The notes under the pieces are model-generated. The model did no database searches and had not been told where the DNA came from. It saw only the letters and a list, made by a program, of their open reading frames with translations. A stretch of DNA of 64,000 nt from Tenebrio molitor (taxonomy: Eukaryota; Arthropoda; Insecta; Coleoptera; Tenebrionidae): positions 16,554,001 through 16,618,000 of the forward strand of contig NC_091054.1 in NCBI RefSeq assembly GCF_963966145.1, read 5' to 3'. A program made the position numbers and the translations under genes. Below, piece after piece: positions 24,478 through 37,370 of the stretch. Every line of letters starts with the position of its first letter. The first letter of the stretch is position 1.

Positions 24478-24618
24478 AAGCAAGGAAAGTTTGTTTTTTA
24501 CACTGGATTTCAATCTGAATGCTTTTATCAAAGTTTAGGTGCACCTCAGGGCTCCACCAGTGGACCTTTGCTTTTCGCATTTAGTCTACTGATGTTCTGG
24601 GAAGCTTTTTGCGCCAGT
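24478..24618 (+). pseudogene. Non-LTR reverse-transcriptase fragment
   Basis: The plus-strand frame reads KQGKFVFYTGFQSE, then SLGAPQGSTSGPLLFAF. The second block is the reverse-transcriptase motif G-x-PQGS-x-x-GPLLF, and a 'K-V---G--S' lead-in at the usual distance upstream supports it. The Val/Ile before PQG is Ala here. The palm catalytic motif that should follow about 35 residues later is missing, so the piece is truncated on both sides. No poly(A) tail or target duplication is visible. It differs in sequence from the fragments at 17.4 and 27.0 kb and so comes from another family. Confidence 0.7.
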
Positions 24619-26964
24619 CAACAGCAAACCATCAAACCGAAAGTCGAGAAATGCGAAATTATTATTATTATTATTTATTTTTGAATGCATATTTGTCCAT
24701 TTCTGCGCAACATTTGTTGGGGTAGCTTCACACCGACGCACCCTTTAGTGCTTCCGCACGATGAGAGCATCGACACAACAAAACTTGCGCATTTTGCCCG
24801 ATTGTTGCATGTTGCAAGATCAAAGGGCTGGCCCTTCAACAGCGCTCTGCATCGATGAAGCGTGCACCCCACTTGGTGGGAGAAATGCAGGCGATGTTGG
24901 CAAGTTTGTGTGTTGCAACTGCAAAGCTAAATGCCACAAACGGTCGGATTAAGCTTCTGCCAGCGGCGATTAAGCAAAGGAGAAAGTTTGCCACATAAAG
25001 GGCCAGCAGCTAAGCCACTGTGGACGGGATTTTAAATTATGCAAATTAACGACACTTTAGGCACTTACGTAATTTACCAAATAATTGCACTGGATGAGAA
25101 TTATATCCGCATATTAAGGGAGGGTGAGGACGGTCGCGGCTGTGTTAAGTGTTGAGAGGTCAGGGTTGGTGAGGCTGTGTGAATGCAGATTGCTTACACC
25201 AACGTGAAGGGGATAAATGAGAGCCTGTTTGGTGAGATGTCAAATTTTAACAAACAACAAATTCAGATGGTGCAAGTGGTGCATAGTAGATTATATCATT
25301 AGAAGTAGTAGTGAGTCTTTTTGTGGGAAGTCCGGAGACAAAGTTGAGGTAGCAACTGGGCGAGGCACAAAAAGACTCACTTCTGTATATTTAGTTAAGA
25401 TGCTCATAGCTTTAGATTTTTAGTAGTAGATAAATGTTTTCATTATTTGTACGATTGAAAAAATCTCATTAAGAATGAGATAATTTTCAAAAAATATTTT
25501 ATTGAAAAATGTGTGTAAATCTGCTTAATAACTTCATTGGATAACTTCATTCTAAACAATAAATAGTCCGTTTCCGGAAGCTTCTAACGGAAACTAATGC
25601 AATCCGAAATAATAGTCGTAAAATCCATAAATAACTGAGTAGATAGTCAGTTTATTTTATGATGAATCTCTGCAATGAAGATAAAATACTCCAAGAGAAC
25701 ATTAAGAGCTTAATAAAAGCTTTTAAAAGTTGCAGATAAAAAAGTCTAGCAAGTTGCCGAAAGTATTTATTTTATTATAGGAGAGAGAAAACTTATCACG
25801 GAATGTCGTTTAAAGGAGAAGATGCTCATAATTTCGGGTTTAATGGCATTTTCCTCGAGGAGACAACATCAACAGTGACAACATAATAAAAACTCTTTTG
25901 AAGGTTGCGAAAGCTTCGATTTTTGATGCTACTGAAGAATTGGGAAAAGCACAAGTCTGAAAAATGTTTAATTAAAAATGTAATCATCTCACGTAAGAAT
26001 ATTATATTAGGATGGTTGCTGGTGTAGAAAATATTTAATATTTCACTTTTGTAGTTCATCTTGCTCATTTGCAAAAAGCACGAACGCCTCGCACAAACAG
26101 AGACTTATCATGTGCGCTAAATGAGCCTCGCCGGCAAACCTCCCATTCCCCCAACAATGGAGGACTTCCCAACGACATATCGCTGGTCGTTTGTTTGAAC
26201 ATCGGCACTCGAACGGCGTTGTTCGATCGCACTGAAAGACCCGGAAGACCATCCCGACAATGGCGACGTCCTTGAATTACGAAAAATCATAGAACGACGA
26301 ATCGTTCACCCCCGGGCTTTGAAGTTGCCGTCTCCTCCAATGACATTATGATATCTTTTGGCACCGTTCAATCAGACGACGGGAATTCGCGCGAATTGTC
26401 TTTTGATACACTCAAAGAGGAAACGTCTACCGTTCAGAAATGTATTGCATCGAAGAAATTAGATTTATTTTGATGTCCTCGAAACGAAGTTTCACTTGCG
26501 CCTCTCGTTCCTATAATGCGATAAACGGCCGGCTCAGGTATCGAAATTGTTTTCTCCCGTATATACAGACCACCCTAACTGCGTTTCAACCCCTCGCTTG
26601 TATCTAGACGTATTTGCTTGCGGATGAGCGGACGATACAGGTCTCGGGAGAGCCAGTCCACTTAAACGAAATTAAAAACAAAAAGAATAGTCAATGGGAA
26701 GGCTATGCGGTTTGAAAGAATCACTGGTGGTGCGACGGATTGAAGCCGCACCGACGAATTCATTTCTGACATGAGTCATTGCCTGGTAACAATTTAATAG
26801 GGGTAATTGACAGTGATGGATCAGCGAGGGCGTGGCCACAGTTGATTTATCAAATGTCAATTTAGTCACTCCTGATGATAATGATAATGAATGTTTGATA
26901 AATGTTGCCAGACTAGAATTAAAAATTGTTTACTCTGTTTCGCACTTCCACAAATCGATCTCTA
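24619..26964. other. Mixed gap with a small hairpin
   Basis: Contains an 84-bp inverted repeat at 25304-25387 (GTGAGTCTTTTTGTG and its mirror), possibly a MITE remnant. 26060-26850 is GC-balanced host-like DNA. No gene was recognised. Confidence 0.35.
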
Positions 26965-27126
26965 CTATTTTCGTTTTTTACTGTGACATTGGAGCAAATG
27001 ATTGACAAATTGCAGAGCTTTCGGCGCATATTTAACGATATTATTAATATAAATGAGAAACAATGTAGGCCCTAGGACGGTTCCTTGAGGAACACCGTCT
27101 TTAAGTAGATAAGTTATGTCCTTTCT
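26965..27126 (-). pseudogene. Non-LTR reverse-transcriptase fragment
   Basis: The minus-strand frame reads DITYLLKDGVPQGTVLGPTL, followed by FLIYINNIVKYAPK, and stops at a TAG at 26965-26967. GVPQGTVLGP-LFLIYIN-I is a well-preserved reverse-transcriptase motif B region of a LINE. The frame then decays before the catalytic FADD box. The upstream parts of the fingers and palm, and any endonuclease, are not recognisable. The surrounding 27.1-27.3 kb may be further eroded LINE sequence. Clade not determined. Confidence 0.75.
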
Positions 27127-30100
27127 AACCCAAGACTACATGTATTTTCTTATGGGGGTTCGTTTGACAATCAAGGTTATTGTATGTATGTCTGGTTGTC
27201 TATCTATCAGGCGCCTTCTAAATCTAGAATAATATTTCCACGGGAAAAGCTCCAGTTTTGAAAAAAGTACAGAGTTGCCTAAATATTATATTTACGATTA
27301 TGATATTTTAAATTGAAAATAGTAATCGAAAAGTGGAAAATATGAAACTTTCCACTCTGGAACGTTTGTTTGTAAAAGTAATAAATGTTCCATCCCTCTC
27401 CGTGTTTGTGTGATAGTGTTGTTGATATTGTGAGAAGTGACAGTTTTATACAACACGCCTTGGCAAATAATTCCTGCGTGCAGGATCAAGGGAAAAAGGA
27501 TCCCCGTCCACTCCGGCCGACACGAAATCCTCAAAGTGTTCGAGACGTCTCCTCCGACTGCTCCTTTGGTATCTTAATCCCCGTCCGATCGACGTTCTAA
27601 TAACAGAAACTCTGTCTGAGTCGATTTTTGTAAAAAACCGCCCTCGAATGCACTCGAGATGTCGAGTGTCTCGTCTGCAGCATTCAAAGGCGATCCGACT
27701 CTCTACACTTTATTCGTGATAGTTAATGCCCGCCCCCGCAACTCGGCTTTAATCTAATAACGAAACACAGCGAGCGGCCCCTTTATAAATAGCACGGGGC
27801 TGTATTTTCCAGGAGACACCCAATAAGGGTGATGTTTGTGAATAGGTCGGGAAAATGGAAAAAGGAACACAGAGACGGGGCGAAATTAGATTGGGACAGG
27901 TGGAAACGGGTGCCAACGTGCAATTTCTATAAATACATTGTCAAGGCCTTAAATTTTATTGTGTTGATGGTGATGATTCGATGGGAGGTTCGTTTCCGAA
28001 AGGCAAACGTTGCCGAACAGCAAATGTTAACACAAGTTCTTTACGCAAACGCTCGATATTATGGGAGGAAAGTGCAGAAAAATAACTGAGGAGGAAGTGA
28101 CACCACGACAATATTTTCTCACAGAATTATTTCCATTTACTTAAAAAAAAAAAAAAAAATTAGTATATAAGAAAAGTTAATAGCGAGCACGGTTTGTGGG
28201 CGCAGAGGCGCCAGCCGAGGCACCACAAGTGCGAGCACTTGCAAAACAGTTTTTGGACGTGTAATATACAAAACTTTTTCGGCCGACAATTTATTTAAAG
28301 TAAAAGATAATAATTTTTGTTAAAATATTACGAGATATGGAATTTATTTTTCTTCTATTGGCAACATGAAAGATTCAAGAAGCGACTGTGACACCACAAT
28401 GCCGTGCCCTCTTTTTATAATAATAATAATAATAATAATAACAAGACTTCTTTCAGGATAGATTGAAGCTTTTCCCTGAAAAGGAATCCTGAGCTTCTGC
28501 AAGGACGTTGAGGAAAAGGAAATATAATAGTAATAATAATAATCATACACTGAGTTTGAAAGTCAGTCTTCTGGTGCGGTTCAAAGGTTGCATGTTCGAG
28601 AAACCAGAAAAACTGAATAATGGTGACGTAAGGGCAAGAACTGGGTAACTTCCTGGCTGGTCCGGTTGATCGGAAACTGCAAGAATTTCGCGGTCGAAAA
28701 GCCACCACCTTTGGGTGTGCTCTGTCGGCGTGACCGTCGGCCGCGGTCAAAATCGTTAGTCAGAGTGTAAAACAGTCACGCTCGGTGTGCTGCAGGGTGT
28801 CCGGGCGTAACTAATATGGCACCGGTCAGAAGGACCTGTCCCACATACGCTGTTGTGTATTTCAGGCATCTCCCCCGGACTGACCCTAATATCCCTTAAT
28901 GGAATTCGGCCGAAATTGAATAAGCATCAGAGGCCCCGGACTCCCGGAAAAGTGGGACTCTAATGTATCGGAAACGAGTTTTGATTAACAATCGCATAAC
29001 TAAATTGAAAGTTACATAGTCGACAAGGGCGGAAAAACGATCGAATTAAAAACGGGACCGCTTCCGGGCGGCTCCGGGCGGAGGTAACGACTCGGCGGTA
29101 ATGGCCGGGATTGTGCGTGTGTGAACACGTGGACTGTTTATTTTTATGCATCATTTAGCGCAGTGCAACGCCGCCAAAGCCGACTCGGTACTCCCCCCGA
29201 GTCATTTTATTGTACTCTCGATCACAGAAACTAATTAAATTTACACCGTCGCGACGGCCATTGTCGCTTTCCTTCCGGTAATGAGAGCAATTAAAAATCA
29301 ATCGAATTCCATCAGGGACTAAGGGAATTAATTCGATTATTGCATTTTTAAAACAGATCAAAAGGAAACGCGAACTTAAAATCAGTTCAATTTTAATAAT
29401 CCTAATTCTAGTTTTGATTAAATTTCGCCCGAATTTCTCCAACAGACATTCTTGTCATTTTTTTCATATTTTAATAATTAAATTCAAAAGTGTCTAAAGA
29501 AAGACTGTCACAACCGAAACAAGAAGCTCACATTTCTCACTTATTTATTCTGGAAAAGGTTCTAAACAACATCCATAATTTATTCGTTTTAAATTAGCTT
29601 TACAAAACGTAGCGGAGCGTTGTTTTGACGAGAACGTTAAATAATAAAAAACTGTATTAGTGTATTTTTTCCAATTAATTCCTAATTTTTCTTCCTCAGG
29701 ATAAATATTACATCCTCGTCTTGTTTGCTTTACGATCCTCTCTAATTTTTATCAGTATTTGTTCATGCAAATGAATTTAAATTGCCTTATAACTGTCACG
29801 AAATTAAAGTCCACTAATTAATTTAAAACGTGGTATACAACAAACTCTATTTAGAAGAACACTAAATGTATTCGAAGCGTTTCAGTACAATTTGCATAAT
29901 AAATCTTACACGACTTCACGTCACTTTATTCCTATCCAGTTATATATATTTTTTTTTTTTCTTCTAGAGAGCAAACGACTTATTTTTCACACTATTTCGC
30001 AGATTTCAACCGGAATCAAACTGCTCGCAAAGCTCGTAGAGCTTTCAAAATTTAGAACTGTTTAGCAAATTTGCATTAGTCGTCCCGAATTTAATGGCAC

Positions 30101-30541
30101 AACACCGGGATACTCTCGGTGCTAAATCGTCGGAATCAGACTCGAATCCCGACCGAAATTATGCAGTTTAGACTATTTATCAAGTCCAGGTGGGTCGTTA
30201 CACAGTCTAGGGGAATCCCGAGGGACGTGCCCGTTTTAATATGCAACCAAGTGTCCTCTAAGTCGTCTCAACTAACAAACTATCATCGGCGTAAATCGCA
30301 AAGCCACAATTCAAAACAACAGCGAATCGCGTAATCCTGTTTGATAAATCCTGGAGGAGCGTGTGCAGTCTAAGATGACGGCCTTAATCTATGCAAATTT
30401 GTGCACAATACGTCCTGTCAGAATGACGGTCTGGTTGTAGATGTCAAGTGAATTAATATTCAACAACAAAAGTATTTAAAGAAGAAACTATTTCTTCCCA
30501 CTTGAACGAGCTGACTAACGACTGCTCCACTACCATGTAGG
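27127..30541. other. Host-like island with a microsatellite
   Basis: 27450-29450 is mostly GC-balanced and free of repeat copies. An ATA trinucleotide microsatellite lies at 28416-28441 and shorter ATA runs follow near 28527. An adenine tract occurs at 28142-28159. Open frames here (for example 27829-28089 and the minus-strand frame at 29155-29442) have no recognisable domain. No gene called. Confidence 0.3.
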
Positions 30542-31163
30542 GTGACAAAAAGGTTAAAAAGACCAATAATGCAAATCCCACCAATGAAAAAAGAAGATGG
30601 TAATGAGGATTTTTTGTCACACATCTGGAGAAAAGATTTCAACCACATAACCTTCAAGAAGAAGAAGCAATTGAAGAAATTATCGTACAGAACGACGAAT
30701 AAATCCAAAGGAAGTTATGAAAGAAATTAAACACAACATACATCCGAAAAAGCTCCGGTATTGGATTTGATAACAGGAGAAATTTTAAAACATATTAAAA
30801 CCAAGTAGGCCGTCTTTACTAGTTTCCTCCCATAGACCATCTACATAGAGTTACCAACACTATAGAAAATGCTTTATAAGAAAGGAAAGCTTAATTAATT
30901 AATGCCTGCCATAAATAATTACTTCGTAAATTAAATACTGCTCTTCCTAAACAGATATTTAAAATCATACTTAACAGACAGACGCTTTAGGGTCAAACAA
31001 GAACACGTCTACTCCTGTCTTAAAGAAATAAAGGCTGGAGTACCACAGGGTAGAGTTTTGAGCCCGACGTTCTACCTTCCCTGCACGAGTTATCTCCCAG
31101 AGATAGATAATTACACTCTAGCCACTTTTGCTGACAACACTGCCATCCTAACATCCCATTTAT

Positions 31164-31752
31164 TTCAAAAACCGGTGATGTTTTCATGATTTCAATGACA
31201 CCAATTTTTCCTAAATGTTTGAAAAGACTCTCATTGAAAAATTATGTAAATTAATGTAGCTGAAATGGCTTGCAAACGCAAACATAACAAATATCGTTCA
31301 ATTATTTCGTCAAACTACATATTTAAAGGTTTAGCCTTTGAAACCTTAGGCCCTTGGTGCAAAGAAACAATAAATTTTATTAATGTCATCGGAGACCGAC
31401 TTATCGCGGAATCAGGGGATTCAAAATCTAAGAAATTCCTTTTTGAGAGGATTTCCCTTGCCATTCAACGTGGAAACGCTGCAAGCATTCGGGGCACTTT
31501 TCCAGATTCCGCATTATTATCGGAAATTTTCGCATTGTAAATTAAAAATGTTATTTTATGTTAAATTTTAATAAATCTTGATTATGTAGCGGTTATTCAA
31601 TTAAAACAAAATCTTTACCTGTTTTATTAAAAATTTTGAAATTTTTACGGACTGTTCTACAGTGATACACAATAATTCCTGAATTTTTTGAGAATTTTAA
31701 ATTGATTAGAAGTGGGTGTTTTCGCTCGGGCGGTAAAACTTTACTCACCCGG
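31164..31752. repeat. Repeat 'AB', copy carrying a LINE tail
   Basis: Same outer blocks as 21943-22165 (ACCGGTGATGTTTTCATG at the left, GTGTTTTCGCTCGGGCGG at the right, ending ..CCCGG before TA). It lies between the two halves of the jockey-like LINE. Its centre is occupied by a LINE-derived segment (31249-31580) flanked by ATTATGTA on both sides. Confidence 0.65.
31249..31580 (+). pseudogene. LINE 3' tail with intact C-terminal frame
   Basis: A 92-codon frame (31265-31540, TAA included) ends ISLAIQRGNAASIRGTFP, DSALLSEIFAL, stop. From memory, 'LGPWCKE ... RLI--SGD---KKFL--RIS-AIQRGNAAS--GT-P' is the closing segment of a class of invertebrate non-LTR retrotransposon proteins; this should be confirmed by search. 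Two shorter copies of the same tail lie at 42040-42255 (reverse strand) and 53052-53197. Direct repeats ATTATGTA at 31241-31248 and 31581-31588 look like a target duplication around a 5'-truncated insertion. The 3' UTR is short and ends in TTTTAATAAAT. The ATG at 31265 is internal to the original protein. Confidence 0.7.
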
Positions 31753-32210
31753 TACAACTATGAGGGCGGGAGTACCAAAAAGATCAAAATAATTCAAAAC
31801 TTTAAAAATGCTAAGTACAAAAGAGCACCCTTGTACATCCGTAACGAAAACGTCCACAGGGAGCTACGTCGATAAAGAAATATGAAAGTTCGCAAGAAGC
31901 CATGAAGGAAGACTTCTCCAACATAAGAACATCGAGGTTATCCAGCTCTTGGATACTTCAAACCAGAGAAGAAGACTGAAGAGAATTAAACCTCACGAGT
32001 TGGTGTAATGTGTGTTAAAATGACCAACCAGACTATTGTTTAGTGCGCAAGAAAAAAGTGCCTTAGTCATCAAAAATAACTAAGAAGACATCAAAGGGTG
32101 ACTCTTGCATTTTAAATTTGTTAGTACGAGTATATTAAGGCCAGAAAAAAGTTACTTGTTGGTCTGACCAGATTGTAACGGTATAATAAATAAATAAAAA
32201 AACAACAACA

Positions 32211-34367
32211 ATGGGAAAATTCGACATGGATTGAAATCGGTGTTTTGTGTCCACATCCTGCGAGCGGGTCCTTGCGGGCAAACATTTTCCTCCGGTCGAT
32301 CCTGTATGGACGTTTGTCGCGAGCACAGACATCCATCTAATCTGGGATGTGATGAGTCAGTCATGTAATTATAGATGGGTGTGTCGACGATTATGTGGGT
32401 GATTTACCGGCCGAGCGGCTCAGTTTACCGACCGAACATGAACAATGGACGGTCGTCGCCGGAAATTCGAAACTGCGGGCGCGTCGACGACAGCCCATTC
32501 AAATTTATAAAATTATAAATCGCGATCAACACGACAATGATTCGTGTCAACGCATTCCTGCCAGATGGGCAACAGGATTCGTTGCAGGATGCAGTGGCTG
32601 TCAAAGCTTTGGATTTCGCACAATAGCTTGTGTGACAGTTTTTCAACAAAACACCAACAGTACATTTGTTTGAATAAATGAGTCAATGAGTGGTTTCGAA
32701 ATCGATTAGTTTTATTTGAATAATTTTTTTTAAACAAAAACCTTTCGGTTCGATCGTCCAAAATTATCTGTTTTCGCGAAAATGACTTTAAGAAGTTAAG
32801 AAGTTTAAGAAATTAGAAAGATAAAGGAAAATACAAGAAAGTAATGGATTTTTTTAATCGTATTGTCAATTTATAAATTTGTTTGTTAAAAAATATTTTC
32901 TGGTTTTAAAATACTTCACACAATCAGGATGTGACTATATTTTACAATAATCGTAAATAAACTAGTGAAACCAATGACTCGGTTATTACAAAACGTTTCA
33001 ATGTTTTACGTTTATGACCGACACATATTTGTATTTATCGAACTGTAATAATTTAATTTTAATTTATATGTCTTCCATCTCAATGTATTTTAACACTAAT
33101 TTAAATATTATTTTGCACACTGAATTGGCTAGTTTTTTGGATGAACTTGTGCCAAAAATTAAATTTTTGAAGAAAATGCAATGAAAGTGTTTAGATAATT
33201 ACAAGTGTTGCCAACGTAGACAGACAAAGCTGTTTACCATTATTTTGCATTATTAAATAACATGTCGTTTGAATTTGCTTAGATCTAAATTTTACGTGAT
33301 TATTCAACAACTACCAAATTAACTCCTGTTTTGCCAACACTATCGGTTAAATTCTCTTTAAGAGATAAATTGTATCATCAATAATAAACGCCGGTCATTC
33401 AACGAGGGTTATAAATCTTGAAAGGTGTATTTATTGAAACTCTAACAAAAATGTATTTAATTATAAAGTTTAGTTTAATATGATTAAACAAATCAATGAA
33501 AAATGATTCAAGTGATTCAACCAGAATATTGTAGAATCAAATCCGGCACGAAGGACCAAAACATCTTTGATCAATTTTAATTAAAGGAATGTATTTGTGG
33601 ATTTTGCAATTTTTATTTTTAGTCAGTCAGTTCCACAAAGTTGGCAAGCTTTTCACAGAAACATAAAAATATCATTTGCTCAATTCACAGAAACTAACTG
33701 AATTTGTTAGAATTCAGTTAAGTAAATGAAAATTTAGTTTCTATTAAGTGTAACAGTAAAAAAATATGAGACTGCCACAAGTCGGACAATCTGAAGAAAT
33801 TGTTTAAATATTTTTTATAAAAAATAATTGAAGTGTAAGTTATTACATTTTTGGATATTTATTTGCGTTCGTATCCAAAACTGAAGCAGATAAAGACAGC
33901 TTTTTTTGTAGAGCAGACAATTTCCCAGAAAAAAGTTGCGAACGACTCTGTTGTACTAGTTATAAATTAGACATGAGAGATCTCCTAGAACGTGCCAAAA
34001 AATACTCCAATTTCGCGTGACGTACAACAATAAGGTCTAAATCTCTAAAGTCTAAAAAATACTAGCTGGCGTGTACTGTCTTCGGCAAAACTATGACTCT
34101 TTTTTAAGTTCTGTCTAAATGACGGTATCTTTGTTATAACTGTTATTGTTCATAAAAAGCAAATGAAAAGCTTATTACCTTTTACCTACTTGTACAATTT
34201 AGGAGGTGAAAAATAAAAATGATTAATTATGAATTTTATAATTTAATGGTTATCAAAGAAGACAATAATTTTCAAATAAAATTAATTGTCTATTTATTGC
34301 CTCATAAAGGATTATACTGTAAATGTTTATAGCTTCTTATAGATATGGAGATAGATAGATAGATATA
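32211..34367. other. Small host-like island, then AT-rich gap
   Basis: 32220-32700 is GC-balanced with overlapping short frames on both strands, none recognisable. 32700-34367 is AT-rich and featureless apart from an AGAT run near 34350. Confidence 0.35.
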
Positions 34368-34639
34368 GTGGCGGCCGGGGAAAATGAGAATGACTTAAAT
34401 CACTCTGGGCTGTATTCAAATAAAACTGTAATGGTTATCATTATAAAGATTTACGATAGGGCCAAATTTTTGCCTGTCACCACCTGCAAACAAAACCCTT
34501 CTTAAATCGTTCCTCCTAAGAACACAGGTATTCAAAGAAATCGGCCCCTGTCGTAAATCTTTATAATGATAACCATTACAGATTTATTTAAATACAGCCC
34601 ATAGTAATTTAAGTCATTCCCATTTTCCCCGGCCGCCAC
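34368..34639. mobile_element. 272-bp palindromic MITE (GTGGCGGCCGGGG ends)
   Basis: Almost the whole element folds on itself. Outer arms GTGGCGGCCGGGGAAAATGA mirror TTTTCCCCGGCCGCCAC, and inner arms GTAATGGTTATCATTATAAA mirror their complement near 34550-34585. TA flanks both ends (34366-34367 and 34640-34641). No coding sequence. The right flanking TA touches the TA that flanks the next element. Confidence 0.85.
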
Positions 34640-34643
34640 TATA

Positions 34644-35852
34644 CCGGGTGATTCAGATTGGTGTTCGCGCCCCTATATCTTTTTTGTTTTAAGAAAAAAG
34701 TATAGCAAACCATATATATTTGTAAATCGCTTGTGAAACTACAATAGATGATGTTGTCAAATCTACTCTACGATGACATATCTCAAAGTTAAGATAGTCA
34801 ACTTTTTTTTTTAAACAGTACACTATACATTTCTTAGCCTATTCTTGTAAAGCTTTTTTTTCTACATTTGAATGTGTAAAAAAAGTTGACACTTACATCA
34901 GAAAAAAATCGAGAAAAATAATAAAATATGATTTAATTTATTCGAAAGCGTTATTTTCTAAAAAGAGCTAGTAAGCCAAACATTTGTAAATTCGCATTAT
35001 GTTGGTTCCCTGCATGTCACTATTTAAAAGACAACCACGTAGCGAAGAAATAAAACAATTTGACCTTGTTTATTTTCAAGCCTCGGGTGCGCCTCGGCCA
35101 GAAAACTGAGACTCGGGACGAAATACCAATTCCATACTGAATTTACTATGCTAAATTCGCGTTATGTTGGTTCCCTGCATCTCACTGTTTTAAGAATTAC
35201 ATAGCCAAAAAATAAAATTATTTGACAGTGAAATACCCAATCCATCCTGAATTTATTTTATTCGAATATTAGAATTTACACTTATTCGATTTTTAATAGT
35301 CACATATTCAAATATTCGAATAATTCGAATATGATTCCCAAGACTCATCATGTCATTCATGCACTATCAAAATTCAACTACATATTTTCATCGTGTATGC
35401 ATTCAAAGCGGTATAGTCAGGAAGAAGTTAGGTTTCGAAGCTATATCATAGTTATTTATTTAAATGTAGGTACTTTAATAATTGACGCTATTAATGTCAA
35501 AATTCAATTATCTCCATGGCTAACTAGCTCTTTTTAGAAAATAACACTTTCGAATAAATTAAATCATATTTTATTTTTTTTCTCGATTTTTCCCTATTGC
35601 AAGTGTCAACTTTTTTTACACATTCAAATGTAGAAAAAAAAGCTTTACAAGAATAGACTAAGAAATGTATAATGTACTATTTAAAAAAAAAAAGTTGACT
35701 GTCTTAACTTTGACATGTGTCATCGTAGGGAAGATTTGATAACGTCATCTATTGTAGTTTCATAAGCGATTTACAAATATATATAGTTTGCTATACTTTT
35801 TTCTTAAAATAAAAAAGATATAGGGCCGCGAATACCAAACTGAATCACCCGG
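34644..35852. mobile_element. 1.2-kb long-TIR transposon (CCGGGTGATTCAG ends)
   Basis: Terminal inverted repeats of about 265 bp start CCGGGTGATTCAG and end CTGAATCACCCGG, with TA on both sides (34642-34643 and 35853-35854). The centre holds a direct duplication (34988-35145 and 35152-35254, sharing ATGTTGGTTCCCTGCAT) and no recognisable transposase. The 68-codon frame at 35331-35537 looks incidental. Non-autonomous, probably mariner-group by its target duplication. Confidence 0.85.
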
Positions 35853-36155
35853 TATATTTGTGCTTAACATATGATTTTATTTTTTCTAGATTTTTTTAGA
35901 TTTTTGCACATTTCGAGCATTTTTGGTTTTGCAAAAAAATATATTTATTTTCAAAATATAAATACATAATTTATTTAACAATTACAAAATTAATAATACA
36001 AGGAACAAGATTTAATTTTAATATGTTTTTCAATTCTATTAAGTGAATAATTTTCAGATTTTTCGTAGCTTTTTGTTCTAAATAGAATAGTTTTCAGTTA
36101 TTTGGAAAATATTTTCTTTTTTATTTGTCGTAATCCATTTAAATTGTTCGTAAGA
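35853..36155. other. AT-rich gap, nothing recognised
   Basis: No open frame or repeat of note. Confidence 0.4.
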
Positions 36156-36376
36156 TTGTAGATGTGTTGGATTCTCTCATGGGCTCTAACCTTGGAAATA
36201 TATGCGTGAAGGCGGAGCGATATAATAGATAGTAAAAAATCTGCAACTGAAAACTGAAAACGTCGACTACTTTACGTGGAAATAGACGAGAGAGAAACGA
36301 CACTAACGTAACGAATGACGATGTTTTCCGGTAGGTTGGTTGACTCAGAGCCCATGAGAAAATCCAACGTCTATAA
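36156..36376. mobile_element. about 221-bp inverted-repeat element
   Basis: Arms TTGGATTCTCTCATGGGCTC and GAGCCCATGAGAAAATCCAA mirror each other, with matching TGTAGATG / CGTCTATA flanks. The centre is unique. The ends are approximate. The open frames on both strands over it follow from its symmetry. Confidence 0.6.
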
Positions 36377-36989
36377 TGCAGAAGCAGTTTACAATGGGAA
36401 CACATTTAGCAAGCAGAAAATGTTCATCTACTTATTTCTACTACCATTTATCGCGAAATTAAAATTTGTAGAATTGTATGTTGTCTTTTCTCTGTTATAT
36501 GAAATTGTTATTGTTTATTAATAATAGCAACAACAAATTGGAGGTAGAATAGTATATTTTATTGTTCTATTGTTAATAAAGATAATAATTTTTAAAAATG
36601 TTCATGTTTATTGTTAAAAATTTTATAAATAATTTGTAATAAACAATGGTACACTAAATCTTTGTAGCATATAATTTTCTTTAAATTTTACCCACATAAC
36701 CCATATTTGGTTTTTGGATGAAAATGTAATAAAAGATTTCGTTTCATTTTAATTGTTTACGCTTGTAACACCGAAACGGTTCACAGAATGATAAAATTTA
36801 AAAGACAAAAGCGTCGATTTATAATAATGGGTAAAACGCTTCTTAAATTTTTTCGATATATCCATTATTTCTAAATCTAGACTCACAACTCATTCTCAAG
36901 AAATACTAGAGATAACGAAAAAGTGGAAGAAACATTTTTAAACGCCAGAGGACACTTCACATTTTAGTAGAAAATGGATATTAAATTTC
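36377..36989. other. AT-rich gap, nothing recognised
   Basis: No coding or repeat feature with defined limits was seen. Confidence 0.4.
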
Positions 36990-37370
36990 TTATTGGAAGT
37001 CACTTTTAACTGAAATTAATATTCTTTTTTCTATAGCAGCAAAGTGTGCTTTTATCTATTCAGATCAGAAGGTCAAGTAGCATTTTAACCGCAAGGGTAG
37101 ATAAAGTGCTACTTTAACAGTAAGGGTAGATAAAATAATTTATTTTTTTATTACCCTAACAACGTTCATACTAACGATATTTAAAAACCTAACACGATTA
37201 GTAATGATTTAAAAAAAACATGTAATAGTGAAATACAAACGCTATAGAAAAAAACTGAATATTATATACGACGATAAAATGTAATCTTCTTGAGCGTAAT
37301 TAATTCTAAAAAACGCTCCCCTAGATAAAATACAATTTTATCGTCTTGTATAACTATTTTAATCAATTTG
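36990..37370 (-). repeat. Dispersed repeat 'EF', reverse copy
   Basis: The reverse complement aligns with 13837-14500: the GACGATAAAATTGTATTTTA start, the TCGTTAGTATGAACGTTGTT block (single here, duplicated in the longest copy) and the GCTATAGAAAAAA block. It lacks about 300 bp present in the longest copy and has its own local duplication of a CTACTTTAACAGTAAGGGTA-like unit near 37075-37135. Confidence 0.7.

Larger units (their letters stand above)
30542..32210 (+). pseudogene. Jockey-like LINE, decayed and interrupted
   Basis: Collinear pieces of one non-LTR ORF2. Around 30735 the frame reads IHPKKAPVLDLITGEIL, a reverse-transcriptase motif of jockey-type elements. From about 30948 it reads YLKSYLTDRRF, then AGVPQGRVLSPTFYL, then LATFADNTAIL, where the catalytic FADD is changed to FADN. 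After the interruption at 31164-31752 the same orientation resumes with KKIKIIQNFKNA and APLYIRNENVHREL, the usual C-terminal block of these proteins. About 150 residues between the two halves are missing. The 3' end runs into an AATAAATAAATAAAAAAA tail near 32184-32200. Frameshifts and stops make it non-functional. No endonuclease part is recognisable upstream. Confidence 0.8.

Noticed and set aside
28578..28610. GGTTCAAAGGTTGCATGTTCGA, reminiscent of a tRNA T-loop
   Set aside because: No matching acceptor, D or anticodon stems around it.
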